The position numbers and the translations under genes are program-made. A model generated the notes under the pieces. That model was not told where the DNA came from, ran no database searches, and worked only from the letters and a program-made list of their open reading frames with translations. This document shows positions 1 through 7,772 of a stretch of 64,000 bases of DNA, piece by piece (the first letter of the stretch is position 1; each line of letters begins with the position of its first letter). This DNA comes from Acidobacteriaceae bacterium (lineage in GTDB: Bacteria; Acidobacteriota; Terriglobia; Terriglobales; Acidobacteriaceae): the NCBI GenBank assembly GCA_003170825.1, contig PMYL01000012.1, positions 20,694 to 84,693 of the forward strand. The letters run 5' to 3'.

Positions 1-324
1 CAGCTTTTCAACTCCAGCGAGAAGCGCTTGGCGAGACTCCTCCTGCTGATGGCCGAATTCGGCGAGCCGGGGGAACCGGAGCCCTTCATTCCTCCCATCA
101 CGCAGGAAACTCTGGCAGAGATGATCGGCACCACCCGGTCCCGCGTCAGCTTCTTCATGAATCGCTTTCGCAAGCTCGGCCTTATCGAATACAACGGCCG
201 CATCCGGGTCCATAGGTCGCTGCTCAACGTGGTTCTGCACGATCAATTCACCGAGCATAACCCCGAGAGACCTCCTGGTTCGGCTACTCCACGTATTCGA
301 TCGAAGGCGGCCGCGAGGGTCTAG
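1..324 (+). CDS. Crp/Fnr-family transcriptional regulator, C-terminal part (5' end outside window)
   Basis: The frame is open from base 1 to the stop at 322-324, so the gene begins before the window and only about 107 codons are visible. The visible part matches the C-terminal winged helix-turn-helix of Crp/Fnr regulators: the segment TQETLAEMIGTTRSRVS is the typical recognition-helix region, followed by FRKLGLIEYNGRIRVH, which looks like the beta wing. The N-terminal cyclic-nucleotide-like sensor domain, if present, is not in the window, so neither the effector nor the targets can be read. The tail after the HTH is basic and Pro-rich. The next gene, efp, starts about 200 bases later and appears to have its own promoter. 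Confidence 0.85.
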   Translation, partial: QLFNSSEKRLARLLLLMAEFGEPGEPEPFIPPITQETLAEMIGTTRSRVSFFMNRFRKLGLIEYNGRIRVHRSLLNVVLHDQFTEHNPERPPGSATPRIRSKAAARV

Positions 325-431
325 TGTGGGCGGCGAAGGCGCAACATGCCCATAAGGGAATGAAACTCCTTTTCGTAGCTGGGCGCCCCAGGGCCTTCCG
401 CAGCGGCGGACCGCGGCGGAGAAACCTGGGA

Positions 432-461
432 TTCAAGCAAGACCCGCCCCCACGCTACAAT
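432..461 (+). promoter_or_regulatory. Candidate sigma70-type promoter of efp
   Basis: TTCAAG at 432-437 and TACAAT at 456-461 are separated by 18 bases and lie about 70 bases upstream of the efp start codon. The -10 element matches the consensus at five of six positions, the -35 at fewer. Called by eye only. Confidence 0.35.
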
Positions 462-528
462 CGAAGATGGGCCAAGGCCAATCTTTTTTGCGCACTGAGC
501 GCAACTCGAGCAAGGAGCTTCAAACTTT

Positions 529-1089
529 ATGGCGATTCCCGCCACGCAAATGCGTCCCGGCATGATCATCAAGCACAACGACCAGCTCCACCTGGTCTTC
601 AAGGTGGAGCACCGCACCCCCGGCAACCTGCGCGCCTTCATCCAGGCCAAGCTGCGCAACCTCAGGACCGGAGCCATGTTCGAGCACCGCTTCCGCTCCG
701 CCGACGCCATTGAAAAGGTGGTCGTGGACGAGGTTTCCATGGACTTTCTCTACGCCGACGGCGACGACTACTACTTCATGAACCCCGTGGACTATGAGCA
801 GACCGTGCTCAAGGGCTCCACGCTGGGCGATGCAATCGAGTACCTGGTGCCCAACCTGCAGATCAAGGTGAGCTACCACGACGGCCAGGCCGTGGGCATC
901 GACCTGCCCGCGGCGGTCGAGCTCACCGTCGTCGAGACCGAGCCCGGACTCAAGTCGGCCACCGCCAGTAGCGTCACCAAGGCCGCCAGGACGGAAACCG
1001 GCCTCGTCGTCCAGGTTCCGGCCTTCATCAACGAAGGCGAAAAAATCCGCGTCGATACCAGCGAGGGGGCGTATCTGAGCCGCGCGTAA
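529..1089 (+). CDS. efp: Translation elongation factor P (EF-P)
   Basis: EF-P of 186 residues, the usual family length, with a KOW-like N-terminal domain (about 1-65) and two OB-fold domains. It binds the ribosome between the P and E sites and relieves stalling at polyproline. The start is ATG with an AGGAG about 11 bases upstream. The domain I loop reads TPGNLRAF, so the residue at the position of the modified Lys34 of the E. coli protein is Asn33. Lysine (beta-lysylated or 5-aminopentanol-modified) and arginine (rhamnosylated) are the well-studied tip residues. Asn suggests an unmodified or differently handled tip. No modification gene (epmA, epmB or earP) is seen in the window. Confidence 0.95.
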   Translation: MAIPATQMRPGMIIKHNDQLHLVFKVEHRTPGNLRAFIQAKLRNLRTGAMFEHRFRSADAIEKVVVDEVSMDFLYADGDDYYFMNPVDYEQTVLKGSTLGDAIEYLVPNLQIKVSYHDGQAVGIDLPAAVELTVVETEPGLKSATASSVTKAARTETGLVVQVPAFINEGEKIRVDTSEGAYLSRA

Positions 1090-1289
1090 AGACTTCGCTT
1101 CTGAAAAGGAACGCCGCAATCCAGCGATCACGCTTTAAGCCTTGCCCTAGACAGTATCGCAACAGGTCCGTCAACTTTTGAGGGATCGCCGGTGCCGATT
1201 TGATATTTATCCTCTCGCGGCGCCATAGGCTCGGGCCGCCGGAGATTCAGGGCCCGACTATGATAAATTCAATAAGAAAGACCACTCTC

Positions 1290-1381
1290 GGAGAGGTGGC
1301 AGAGCCCGGTTGAATGCACCTGACTCGAAATCAGGCATACTCGTAAGGGTATCGGGGGTTCGAATCCCTCCCTCTCCGCCA
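1290..1381 (+). tRNA. tRNA-Ser (anticodon CGA)
   Basis: Long-variable-arm (class II) tRNA with a seven-base acceptor stem, GGAGAGG pairing with CCTCTCC, a G discriminator and an encoded CCA at 1379-1381. The anticodon loop is CTCGAAA between the stem halves CCTGA and TCAGG, giving anticodon CGA (reads UCG). The T-arm contains GGTTCGAATCC. An AlpA-like pseudogene follows about 100 bases downstream, so the tRNA may have served as an integration site. Confidence 0.97.
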
Positions 1382-1487
1382 TAGACTAAGCTTGCGACAA
1401 AAAGAAAGCTCCCGTGAGACACCTAAATTGGCGCATCTTCCCTTCTTATGCGTTGGGAGGCTCCTGGTAAAAGTCGCTTATTGAGCT

Positions 1488-1679
1488 TCAAATTCCCCGG
1501 CTGATCTTTATCTGGTGGGCGATCCAATCTTCCACCTCTGTTTCTATCCAACCGACGGCCCTAGCTCCAAGCGAAACTGGTTTTGGGAATTATCCCTTAG
1601 CGATCCGTAGGTACACGGTGCTACGTGATAGGCCGGTCCGATCCAACACCATTGGAAGTCTCAGAATCTTGCTGGGCAT
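1488..1679 (-). pseudogene. AlpA-family phage-type regulator/excisionase, broken by one in-frame stop
   Basis: Reading the minus strand from ATG at 1679-1677 gives MPSKILRLPMVLDRTGLSRS, then TVYLRIAKG, a TAA stop at 1592-1590, and on in the same frame FPKPVSLGARAVGWIETEVE, then DWIAHQIKISRGI and TGA at 1490-1488. Together these form one continuous AlpA-type DNA-binding domain: HTH, then the FPKPVSLGxRAVGW wing. Such proteins activate excision or integrase genes of prophages and genomic islands. The only lesion seen is the stop at codon 30, which normally would be a residue such as Glu, Gln or Thr. No integrase or phage gene is visible nearby. Its place just 3' of tRNA-Ser fits a mostly erased integrated element. 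A sequencing error at that codon cannot be excluded. Confidence 0.75.
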
Positions 1680-1813
1680 CTTGCGCTCCAAAGAGACGTA
1701 ATGAGGTCACCCCTCACAAAGCGGCTCGACCCCGTGCAACATTCAACTCCGAAATATATGTTGTCTTATGCCTGAATCTGAACTAACTCATGATGCACGA
1801 AAACTCAAGAGCC

Positions 1814-3643
1814 TCAGAACCCCGGCTCCGGCAGCTTCACCAGCCGTGCTTCCAGCAGCGCTTCGATGGTTCCCAGCGCTGCCAGCACCGTGTCGGACAC
1901 AGGCGCGTCCACCTGCACCACGGCCAGCGCCATCACCGGCTTTACGCCGGAGCGATCGCGCCCCAGAGCGAAGTTGGCGATATTCACGCCGTGCTCGCCC
2001 AGAATCGTGCCGATCCTGCCGATCACGCCCGGCACGTCCAGGTTGCGGCAGACCAGCAGGTTGCCCTCCAGCGGCGTCTCGATGTCGATGCCGTCGAACT
2101 CCAGCAGCCGCGGCTGTTCGCCGTGAATCACCGTTGCGCTGGCGTGGCTCGAGCCCGCAGTCGTGTGCAGCTCCACCGTCAACACGCTGGCCGCTCCCCC
2201 GCGATGGCTCTCCTGCTTTTCCTCGTGGATGCGGATGCCGCGCTCCCCGGCCACCGCCGCCGCGTTGATGCGGTTTACGTTCTCCGAGCCCTGCAGGAGC
2301 CCTTCGATGGCCGCGTTGCGCACCAGCTCCGTCTTCGCCTCGGCCAGTGTGCCGCCATAAACCAGATCGATCGCCTCGATGCCGCTCTTGCCCGCCTGCG
2401 CCAAAAACGAGCCTAGCCGCCCAGCCAGGTCGATGTAGGGCGCCAGCACCACGTACTCCTCATGGCTCAGCGAAGGCAGGTTCACCGCATTCTGCACCAC
2501 GCCAAGTTTCAGGTAATCGCGAACCTGACGCGCAATCTGAATCCCCACCGCCTCCTGCGCCTCGCCCGTCGAGCCGGCGATGTGCGGGGTCAGAATCACG
2601 TTGTCCAGCTCCGCATACGGCGTGTTCTTCGCCGGCTCTACGGCGAAGACGTCCAGCGCCGCGCCCGCCACCTGTCCGCTCTTGAGCGCTTCCACCAGGG
2701 CCGCATCGTCGATCAGCTCGCCGCGCGCGCAGTTGACGATGCGCACGCCCTTCTTCATCGCCGCCAGCGTCTTGGCGTTGATCACCCCAGTCGTCTGCGG
2801 CGTCAGCCCCACGTGCAGCGAGATGTAATCCGACCCGGCAATCAGCTCCTCCAGAGTCACCAGCTTGATGCCGGCCTCGCGCGCCACCGCGGCCGAGACA
2901 AACGGATCGCTGCCGATGATCTCCAGGCCAAAGCCCTTGGCCCGCTTGGCCACTTCCAGGCCAATCCGCCCCAGCCCCAGGATGCCCAGCGTCTTGCCGC
3001 GCAACTCCATGCCTTGCAGACTCTTCTTCTCCCACTTGCCCGCGTGCATGGTCGTATTCGCCGCAGGCAGTTTCCGGGCCAGCGCCAGCATCAGCCCGAT
3101 GGTCAGCTCGGCCACCGCCACCGCGTTCGCGCCAGGCGTATTCATCACCACAATGCCCCGCCGCGTCGCCGCTGCGGCGTCGATGTTGTCCACGCCCACG
3201 CCTGCCCGGCCAATCACCCGCAGTTTGGGCGCATGCGCCATCAGCGCGTCGTCCGCCTGCACGGCGCTTCGCACCACCAGCGCGTCTGCATCGGCCAAAG
3301 CCGCCGGCAGCCCGTCCGGCAACTGGTCGTGCGTCAGAACTTCCCACCCCGGCTCGGCCGCAAACACGGCCAGCGTAGCCGGAGAAACCTTCTCTGCCAG
3401 AACGATCTTCATCTTCTCCCCTTTGCCCTTCTGCCCAGCTTCATACTCGTCAAAGCGGATGCCGTGCTGCTCGCACAGAATCTCGAACATCCGCACCACC
3501 GCGCCATGCGGCTTGCCCTCGCCCCGCTCGTACTTGGTCAGCGAGTTGGCATGAACCCCCAGCCGCTCGGCCATCTCGTATTGAAAGAGGTCAAGCTGCT
3601 TGCGTGCGATCAGCAGCTTTTCCCCAAAACTCAATTCGGCCAT
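1814..3643 (-). CDS. serA: D-3-phosphoglycerate dehydrogenase with N-terminal XRE-type HTH domain
   Basis: Residues 78-609 are a long-form SerA: Rossmann motif GLGRIG at 223-228, catalytic Arg307 in NCARGELIDD, Glu336, His354 in LTPHIAGSTGE, an intervening domain and a C-terminal ACT domain. It oxidises 3-phosphoglycerate to 3-phosphohydroxypyruvate, the first step of serine synthesis; ACT domains often sense serine. Residues 5-62 form an XRE-like helix-turn-helix (QYEMAERLGVHANSLTKYER), which SerA proteins normally lack. The upstream ATG has AGGAG eight bases away, supporting the fused start. The canonical SerA start, MKIVLAEK at residue 78, is preceded by AAAGGGGAGAAG, so a shorter product from internal initiation is possible. 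The gene follows an aminotransferase gene on the same strand. Confidence 0.93.
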   Translation of the reverse strand: MAELSFGEKLLIARKQLDLFQYEMAERLGVHANSLTKYERGEGKPHGAVVRMFEILCEQHGIRFDEYEAGQKGKGEKMKIVLAEKVSPATLAVFAAEPGWEVLTHDQLPDGLPAALADADALVVRSAVQADDALMAHAPKLRVIGRAGVGVDNIDAAAATRRGIVVMNTPGANAVAVAELTIGLMLALARKLPAANTTMHAGKWEKKSLQGMELRGKTLGILGLGRIGLEVAKRAKGFGLEIIGSDPFVSAAVAREAGIKLVTLEELIAGSDYISLHVGLTPQTTGVINAKTLAAMKKGVRIVNCARGELIDDAALVEALKSGQVAGAALDVFAVEPAKNTPYAELDNVILTPHIAGSTGEAQEAVGIQIARQVRDYLKLGVVQNAVNLPSLSHEEYVVLAPYIDLAGRLGSFLAQAGKSGIEAIDLVYGGTLAEAKTELVRNAAIEGLLQGSENVNRINAAAVAGERGIRIHEEKQESHRGGAASVLTVELHTTAGSSHASATVIHGEQPRLLEFDGIDIETPLEGNLLVCRNLDVPGVIGRIGTILGEHGVNIANFALGRDRSGVKPVMALAVVQVDAPVSDTVLAALGTIEALLEARLVKLPEPGF

Positions 3644-3654
3644 GAAAACAGCTC

Positions 3655-3697
3655 CTAGCTTCTAGCCTCTAGCTTCTAGCTTCTAGCTACTAGCTAA
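3655..3697. repeat. TAGAAGC-type heptamer repeat, left arm of an inverted repeat
   Basis: Tandem copies of CTAGCTT/CTAGCCT units. The arm is the reverse complement, nearly in full, of 3788-3822 about 90 bases away. In the serA leader RNA the two arms could pair into a stem of roughly 34 base pairs. Related units recur at 34505 and 43059. Confidence 0.8.
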
Positions 3698-3787
3698 AGA
3701 ACAGAGGCCCCCAACTGTCAGTCTTCGTGCTTTCCGTTCCTTGGGAACCTTCGCAACATATACAAACACCTAGAGTCCCCACAGACA

Positions 3788-3822
3788 AGCTAGTAGCTAG
3801 AAGCTAGAGGCTAGCAGCTAGC
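3788..3822. repeat. TAGAAGC-type heptamer repeat, right arm of the inverted repeat
   Basis: Units of GCTAGAAGCTAGAGGCTAGC type, complementary to the arm at 3655-3697. The arm overlaps the last codons of the upstream aminotransferase gene; its TAG stop lies inside the repeat unit AGCTAG. Confidence 0.8.
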
Positions 3823-4996
3823 TTTTCGAAGTCGCATCCGCATACACCTGCTGCGCCGCGGCCACCGCCTGCCCATAAACCACCGGCAGACCCAGCGTGT
3901 CCTTGGCAATGTGTTCCATCGCCCCCAGCAGCGCCACGGTATCCAGATAGTCGAAGAACCCCAAGTGCGCCACGCGGAAGATCTTGCCCTGCATCTCCCC
4001 CTGGCCGTTGGCGGTCACCAAGGCGAAACGGACTTTAAGCGCCTTCACCACGTCGCCCGAGTTCATCCCCTCCGGCACCGCCACCGCCGTAGCCGCCGCC
4101 GCCGGCGAGGTGGGCGCAAACAGCGTGAACCCCAGCGCCACGAGGCCCGCCCGCGTAGCCGCCGCGTTCACCTGCGCGTTGTCAACCAGCGCGATGCGGC
4201 CTTTTTCCAGGTCCCCGCCCGCCTGCCCGGCAATGTAGTCCAGCGCCGCACCCAGCCCGGCAACCAGCGCCACCGCCGGCGTATACGCGCTCTCGCCCTT
4301 CACGGCGTTCTTGCGCTCCTTGCGCAGGTCGAAGTAGTAGCGCGGATTCTTCGCCGTCTCCATCGCCGCCCACGCCTTCTCGCTCACGCTCAGGTAGGCC
4401 AGCCCCGGCGGAATCATCACCGCCTTCTGCGACCCGCCGATCAGCACGTCGATTCCCCACCCGTCCACGTCGAAGTGCGTGGTCCCCAGGCCGGTGATTC
4501 CATCCACCACCAGCAGCGCCTCGCTCCCGGCCTCTTTAATCAGCTTGGCAACTGCCTCCACGTCGTGGCGCACCGTGGTCGAGGTCTCCGTGGCCTGCAT
4601 GTAAACGGCCTTGGTGTCCGCCTTCAGCGCCGCCTTCACTTCGGCCAGGTCGAAAGTTTGTCCATAGGGCGCCTTCACCAGGTCCACCTGGCAGCCGAAC
4701 GCCTTGGTCAGGTCCGCCCAGCGCTCGCCGAACTTGCCGGCCGTAAGCACCAGCACGCGGTCGCCCGGAGAGGTCAGATTCGAGACCGAAGCCTCCATCG
4801 CTCCCGTCCCGGAAGACGACAGCAGCAGCACGTCGTTTTGCGTGCCCACAAAGACCTTCAACTGGGCAAGCACTTTGAGAAATAGTGCGCGAAACTCCGG
4901 CGTGCGGTGGTGAATGTCCGCCGCCGCCATGGCAAACTGAGCCGCCGGCAACAGCGGCGTCGGGCCGGGTGTGAACAAGCGCGTCTTGCGAATCAT
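3818..4996 (-). CDS. Class V aminotransferase (alanine/serine-glyoxylate type, possible phosphoserine aminotransferase substitute)
   Basis: A PLP-dependent fold-type I aminotransferase of 392 residues. MIRKTRLFTPGPTPLLP is the typical N-terminus; SSSGTGAMEA binds the PLP phosphate, VVDGITGLG carries the PLP-ring Asp, and the Schiff-base lysine is K191 in GGSQKAVMIPPG. I chose ATG at 4996 because CGAGGAAAACC precedes it; an in-frame TTG at 5053 would add 19 residues with no family match. The gene lies directly upstream of serA on the same strand. In several archaea and bacteria a class V enzyme of this type next to serA transaminates phosphohydroxypyruvate or uses serine/alanine with glyoxylate, so a role in serine synthesis is likely here (inference). 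The stop codon sits in a repeat. Confidence 0.9.
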   Translation of the reverse strand: MIRKTRLFTPGPTPLLPAAQFAMAAADIHHRTPEFRALFLKVLAQLKVFVGTQNDVLLLSSSGTGAMEASVSNLTSPGDRVLVLTAGKFGERWADLTKAFGCQVDLVKAPYGQTFDLAEVKAALKADTKAVYMQATETSTTVRHDVEAVAKLIKEAGSEALLVVDGITGLGTTHFDVDGWGIDVLIGGSQKAVMIPPGLAYLSVSEKAWAAMETAKNPRYYFDLRKERKNAVKGESAYTPAVALVAGLGAALDYIAGQAGGDLEKGRIALVDNAQVNAAATRAGLVALGFTLFAPTSPAAAATAVAVPEGMNSGDVVKALKVRFALVTANGQGEMQGKIFRVAHLGFFDYLDTVALLGAMEHIAKDTLGLPVVYGQAVAAAQQVYADATSKS

Positions 4997-5177
4997 GGTT
5001 TTCCTCGTTTCAGGCCGGTTGCGGAGGTAGAACCAGAATTCCGTCCGGCTCAATCAACCACAGAATACACTTTCTTGTGGTTTATGTGAATTTTATTTTT
5101 GTGGAAATCTTTTTTGCGCGGCCCCAAATGGGCACAATTTCCGCTCCTGTGAAACCATCAGAGGCGCAGCTATACCC

Positions 5178-5206
5178 TTGACGGCATATCACTTAAGAGG
5201 TATAAA
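5178..5206 (+). promoter_or_regulatory. Strong sigma70-type promoter for the XRE gene at 5227
   Basis: TTGACG at 5178-5183 and TATAAA at 5201-5206 are separated by exactly 17 bases. Transcription would begin only about 15 bases before the ATG, giving a very short leader that still contains AAGAGAG. Confidence 0.65.
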
Positions 5207-5226
5207 AACAGTAAGAGAGCGAAACC

Positions 5227-5571
5227 ATGGCCACAAAATGGAGAGATATTCGTCGAACCTTCCCACCTGAGGTCGAGGAACGCATACGAAGGGATGTAGA
5301 AGCTGCCGCGGGCGTGATGACTCTCTGCAAGCTCCGGGAGGCGCGAGATTTTACTCAAGTCAGCCTTGCCAGAATATTGCAGGTCAATCAGGGCGCCGTC
5401 TCCCGCCTGGAGAAGCGCACGGATATATACGTTTCGACCCTGCGGAGTTACATTCAGGCCATGGGCGGGCAACTCCAGGTCAAAGCAATCTTCCCCGAAG
5501 GCGAGGTGCAGATCGAGCAGTTTGAGAGTATGGCGGAGTCCGAGGACTCTCTGGTAACAACGCACCCCTAG
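5227..5571 (+). CDS. XRE-family transcriptional regulator, HigA-like
   Basis: A 114-residue protein with a central Cro/C1-type helix-turn-helix (about residues 34-75; FTQVSLARILQVNQGAVSRL) and a short C-terminal extension (GGQLQVKAIFPEGEVQI) common in HigA-like antitoxins and stand-alone XRE regulators. ATG follows AAGAGAG and a near-consensus promoter. The usual RelE/HigB-type toxin is not found on either side: the upstream 130 bases are too short and the next gene is a YqeY protein. It is therefore best read as an orphan antitoxin-like repressor, probably autoregulated at the overlapping promoter (inference). Confidence 0.85.
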   Translation: MATKWRDIRRTFPPEVEERIRRDVEAAAGVMTLCKLREARDFTQVSLARILQVNQGAVSRLEKRTDIYVSTLRSYIQAMGGQLQVKAIFPEGEVQIEQFESMAESEDSLVTTHP

Positions 5572-5607
5572 CCGAACCGCTAACTTGATCACGCGAAAGG
5601 AACACCC

Positions 5608-6090
5608 ATGACTGACGCAGGCGCACTGGAAACCCTCATCACCCAACAGATCGTCACCGCCATGAAGGCCCACGATCAGGTCCGCACCGGCACGCTGCGC
5701 CTCATCAAGAACGCGCTCAAAAATAAATCCATAGAGAAGCGCGACGCGCTCACCCCCGCCGAGGAGCAGCAGGCCCTGGCCACCATGATCAAGCAGCGCC
5801 GCGACTCCATCGAGCAGTTCACCAAGGGCAACCGCCCCGAACTGGCCGCCATTGAAGCCGCCGAGATCGCCGTCATCGAGGAGTTTCTCCCCAAAGCCCT
5901 CGACGAAGCCGCCCTCAGCGCCCTGGTCACCGAAGCCATCGCCGAGGTCGCCGCCGCATCCGGCAAAGCGCCTACCCCCAAAGAAATCGGCGTCGTCATC
6001 AAAGCCGTCCAGGCCAAGCTCCAGGCCGCCAGCCTCCGCGCCGAAGGCCGCGTGGTCAGCGAGTTGGTAAAAAGAGAACTGGCCGGTTAG
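5608..6090 (+). CDS. GatB/YqeY domain-containing protein
   Basis: A 160-residue protein matching the YqeY family over its full length: an N-terminal helical part (TLRLIKNALKNKSIEKR), the middle motif MIKQRRDSIEQF, then EIAVIEEFLPKALDE and a C-terminal PTPKEIGVVIKAVQAKL region. YqeY resembles the tRNA-binding tail domain of the amidotransferase subunit GatB, but its cellular role is not settled. A GAAAGGAAC ribosome-binding site lies before the ATG. It stands alone on the plus strand, followed by the convergent C39-type gene pair, with only a few bases between its stop and the end of that pair. Confidence 0.9.
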   Translation: MTDAGALETLITQQIVTAMKAHDQVRTGTLRLIKNALKNKSIEKRDALTPAEEQQALATMIKQRRDSIEQFTKGNRPELAAIEAAEIAVIEEFLPKALDEAALSALVTEAIAEVAAASGKAPTPKEIGVVIKAVQAKLQAASLRAEGRVVSELVKRELAG

Positions 6091-6097
6091 AACCGTG

Positions 6098-6526
6098 CTA
6101 CCCCGGACCCGCCGGCAGCAAAGAGTTCCACAGCTTTCCCTCGCAATCGACGTAGACGCGCCCCGATTCGCATGTCAGTTCCCAGAGCGGATAGAAGGGT
6201 GAGCGGGTGGCGCGCGAAGGCGCCCACACCAGTCTGGCTTCCAAAAGTTGCTCGCAGCCTGCCAGTTCAGTTGCCTTCGCTTGCTCTAGTAGCCAGGCAC
6301 CTTCGACACGTTCAAGTTGGGCAGACGACGTGATAGCCCCGTCCAGCGCATCGACCGCGATGATCGTTCCCTCAGAGCCCTGCTTGCCAAAGAGGATGAG
6401 AAAGTAGGGGTTCCCCTCGTCGAGGCGTTCGACCAGATGGGCAGCAACGGCGGTGGCGCCTCTTTCGTGCACCACCGCCATTGCGAACGCCTCAGCTTGT
6501 ACTGCCGTGATCCGAGGATGCGCCAT
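6098..6526 (-). CDS. Unknown protein sharing the C-terminal domain of the adjacent C39-type peptidase
   Basis: A 142-residue protein starting at ATG 6526, four bases after the stop of the upstream C39-type gene, so the two are almost certainly cotranscribed. I recognise no named family, but it aligns by eye with the last 150 residues of its neighbour: YFLILFGKQGSEGTIIAVDA against YIVPVGVSGRVPLAVAIDA, and SPFYPLWELTCESGRVYVD against SPFYPFHLFTVGSERIYVR, ending in KLWNSL against AIFNQL. It thus looks like a stand-alone copy of that accessory domain. There is no signal peptide or membrane segment. A role as partner, substrate carrier or inhibitor of the peptidase is possible but only inferred. 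Confidence 0.7.
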   Translation of the reverse strand: MAHPRITAVQAEAFAMAVVHERGATAVAAHLVERLDEGNPYFLILFGKQGSEGTIIAVDALDGAITSSAQLERVEGAWLLEQAKATELAGCEQLLEARLVWAPSRATRSPFYPLWELTCESGRVYVDCEGKLWNSLLPAGPG

Positions 6527-6530
6527 GCAC

Positions 6531-7772
6531 CTATATTCCGCGGTCTGTGTCGTGCAACTGGTTGAAGATGGCCCCATCGCTCCGAACGTAGATTCGCTCG
6601 CTGCCGACGGTGAAGAGATGGAACGGGTAGAACGGCGAGAGCGATTCCTTGCATGGTTTCCAAACCAGCGTTGGAAATTGGCAGACTGCCTCCGGTCTGA
6701 TCGGTATGCGGCCCTCCCCATTGGGAAGCTCCACGATGGAGCCGAGGATGGATTTTGCAACGTCCTTGTTGGACCTGAGCGTGAACAGGTTGCCCTCGAG
6801 CCCGGTGTGAACCGCCGACTGAAGGTATAGGCCGTTCTTTGCATCGATCGCCACAGCCAGCGGAACGCGTCCACTCACACCAACCGGGACAATGTAGTAG
6901 AACGTGTCCGGCAAATCGAGCCTCTGAACGAGGACGGGTTCTCCAAACTTCGCCCGCTTCAGTATCCGGCTGTAATGTTCCCGCTCCGCGAGGCCATAGG
7001 CATTCAAACCCTCTTCTGCGCGCCGCGCGGCCTGCTCGCCGTGCAGGAGCCGCCCCTTGTATTCCAGTGCTTCGAGGAGCGGCCGCGACCGGACACCGCG
7101 TCCCGACGGCGGCGCCGACGGGTCCGCAACGGCTACGAACTTGCTGCCCCAGTAGCCGCTGGGAATGCCGGTCATGTACGTATTCTGCCAGGCCGTATAG
7201 CTAATGTTCTCGTTCACGATGCCGCGATCGCCGCCAGTTCCGCAGCCGTCGGTACCGTCCGTGTGCGGCGGCGGCGGCGCCAGGGCCGGGTTGCTGGCGC
7301 TCGGCGTCGGCGGCCACGGGTTATTCACATCGAATGAGTCGATGGTGTAACTCGTGTCGTTGATGTTGGCCGGCGCCGCACTGGCGGAGTAGCCGCGCAC
7401 AACGATCCAATGCTGCGAGCCATAAACCATCGCTATCGGAGCTGCCTGGTAGTAGTGAATCGTCCACACGATCTTGCGCGAGATCGCGTCCTCGGTGTCC
7501 AACGCAAACAGCACGAAATCGTAGTATCCATAGTGCGGCGGTCCTGCCGGCGCCGGCGGCTCGAGGGTGTGCATTGTCCATTGCAGGCCGTCGGGCGCCG
7601 TGTACCAGCCGGCCTCGGCCGTGCTATGGCTGTGGTTGTCGTTGTAGAGCGTGTTTTGATCGAGCAAGCCCGCGCCGAGCGAGTCAAGCACCATTTGCGC
7701 GCAGGCCGCGCCGCAGTAGTAGTCCGTATCCTGCTGGTGATACGAAACCGTCAGATTCTCTGTTGTCGGCAT
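6531..7772 (-). CDS. C39-like papain-fold cysteine peptidase domain protein
   Basis: A 413-residue protein from ATG 7772, preceded by AAGAGGAGACTC; an in-frame start at 7880 would add 36 residues. Residues 10-155 look like a C39_2-type papain fold: Cys20 in QQDTDYYCGAACAQMVLDSL, His121 in GSQHWIVVRGY and the third polar residue around SFDVNNPW (148-153). In bacteriocin exporters C39 domains cut GG leader peptides, but no transporter or leader peptide is visible here and no signal peptide is seen. Residues about 250-413 form a second domain that recurs alone in the next gene. A Pro-rich linker (PPTPSASNPALAPPPPHTDG) follows the peptidase domain. Substrate unknown. Confidence 0.75.
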   Translation of the reverse strand: MPTTENLTVSYHQQDTDYYCGAACAQMVLDSLGAGLLDQNTLYNDNHSHSTAEAGWYTAPDGLQWTMHTLEPPAPAGPPHYGYYDFVLFALDTEDAISRKIVWTIHYYQAAPIAMVYGSQHWIVVRGYSASAAPANINDTSYTIDSFDVNNPWPPTPSASNPALAPPPPHTDGTDGCGTGGDRGIVNENISYTAWQNTYMTGIPSGYWGSKFVAVADPSAPPSGRGVRSRPLLEALEYKGRLLHGEQAARRAEEGLNAYGLAEREHYSRILKRAKFGEPVLVQRLDLPDTFYYIVPVGVSGRVPLAVAIDAKNGLYLQSAVHTGLEGNLFTLRSNKDVAKSILGSIVELPNGEGRIPIRPEAVCQFPTLVWKPCKESLSPFYPFHLFTVGSERIYVRSDGAIFNQLHDTDRGI

